Part shown: in pieces, positions 58,977 through 64,000 of the stretch
How positions within the stretch are numbered: position 1 is the stretch's first letter
Layout: each line of letters opens with the position of its first letter
Assembly: GCA_023525715.1 (NCBI GenBank)
Contig: CM042009.1
Coordinates: forward strand, 126,281,319-126,345,318
Reading direction: 5' to 3'
DNA: 64,000 bases
Source of the DNA: Cichorium intybus
Lineage: Eukaryota; Streptophyta; Magnoliopsida; Asterales; Asteraceae
The notes under the pieces: generated by a model
Told to the model about the DNA's origin: nothing
Databases searched by the model: none
The model's input: the letters and a program-made list of their open reading frames with translations, nothing else
Program-made: the position numbers and the translations under genes

Positions 58977-59113
58977 TTTTTTTTTTTTAGAACGGCAAAT
59001 CTATCATATTCCTTCTCCTAAACTTCTCCTTGTTATGTTAGTGTCAGGGTTTGAACCCATGACCTTCTTCTTAGTATATCACATTGTTAGCCAAGTGGGC
59101 TAGCCCCAACTTG
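58977..59113 (-). mobile_element. tRNA-derived SINE
   Basis: The minus strand begins with GGGGCTAGCCCACTTGGC (A-box-like, 59088-59105). GGTTCAAACCC follows (B box, about 59047-59057), then a short unrelated body and a poly(A) tail (T-run 58975-58989 on the + strand). It is flanked by 15-bp target duplications TTGATGCGTGGAATT (58962-58976) and TTGATACGTGGAATT (59114-59128) with one mismatch. It would be transcribed by RNA polymerase III and moved by LINE machinery. Confidence 0.82.
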
Positions 59114-59615
59114 TTGATACGTGGAATTGAGCATGACCGAACTATATTGGATGAGAAAGAACTTGACTGGACTAAAAAAGAAAAAATAATAATAACTGAG
59201 AGTAAAGTTGTTAAAATTTATTGTAAATAAAAAAAACTTATAATTCAAAAACTTTTGAGAGCATTTGGTTTTTATGTCTTATAATGCATTTAAAAGTCAA
59301 CAATTATCATTGCAAAATACTTCTATACAGATGAAATTTACAGCTTCTAGCTATTAGTTGTCAACTAGTTTTGTCAAACAGAATATTTATCCAAGAATGA
59401 GGAAAATTTATAAATGACAATGGAAAATATCATAAATCTGATTATCCATCAAAATCATCTTTGTAACAAAATTTCATAAATGATCATCAATTTCGAAAAT
59501 ATAGATTTTTGAACTTATTTTTATGAATTTTTTAGTTCCATTATTCAAACTTAATTAGAAATTTCAAAGTTCATCATATGAGTTTTGAACATGTTCTTTC
59601 TATGAAATTTTGAAC

Positions 59616-64000
<4,385 letters not shown>

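Overview
This is a plant nuclear genomic window made almost entirely of nested transposable elements. I see no intact host gene, rRNA, tRNA or CRISPR array. The evidence for a flowering plant is the mix of Tekay-type Ty3/gypsy chromoviruses, SIRE/Maximus-like Ty1/copia elements, hAT and PIF/Harbinger DNA elements and a tRNA-derived SINE. The TE repertoire would suit a large, TE-rich eudicot such as a member of the daisy family, but that is only a guess.

Nesting, oldest to youngest. (1) An old minus-strand Ty1/copia element ('Copia-1') is present as three related LTR copies, A (634-698 + 28502-29376), B (34655-35305 + 54004-54242) and C (54574-54890), with decayed pol at 29780-32146. (2) LTR A was split by a complete 27.8-kb minus-strand Ty3/gypsy element ('LARD', 699-28496) with 5-bp target duplication GTTTC. 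(3) LTR B was split by an 18.7-kb minus-strand SIRE-like copia element ('Copia-2', 35306-54003) with target duplication ACCGG/ACCAG. (4) Copia-2 was split within gag by an 8.4-kb plus-strand gypsy element ('Gypsy-2', 43861-52293) with target duplication TGCAG, and carries a 973-bp solo LTR (36348-37320) in its 3' region. LTR A lacks the Copia-2 insertion and LTR B lacks the LARD insertion, so each preserves the empty site of the other.

The most unusual structure is inside the LARD. Between its 5' leader (26059-26160) and its 3.2-kb non-coding 3' part (3025-6218) lies a head-to-tail array (6219-26058) with a period of exactly 8,131 bp. Each period holds a Tekay-type gag-pol and a 3.8-kb LTR, and the order is LTR1 / gag-pol 1 / LTR2 / gag-pol 2 / LTR3 / truncated gag-pol 3. 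LTR2 and LTR3 share the same abnormal fusion: 52 bp of the LTR end, the primer binding site, the leader and the gag start codon are all missing. Where present, the coding units share the same two nonsense codons and one frameshift. LTR2 and LTR3 also both contain the same 2,001-bp solo LTR (target duplication GTTAA), which carries a dense run of hairpins. By eye the units differ by only about 0.1-0.2%, fewer differences than between the two LARD LTRs, so the array probably expanded after the LARD inserted.

Gypsy-2 shows the opposite pattern: two almost identical LTRs around a gag-pol so decayed that only collinear ghosts of protease, RT, RNase H and integrase remain. It was therefore probably moved in trans.

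The right end (54891-64000) holds a 1.85-kb PIF/Harbinger element with a broken transposase, a SINE with 15-bp target duplications, long AT and CA microsatellites, and a candidate terminal-inverted-repeat element lodged between two AT tracts. Two hAT-type elements, one inside the other, lie at 33384-34428. Divergence figures are hand counts and approximate.
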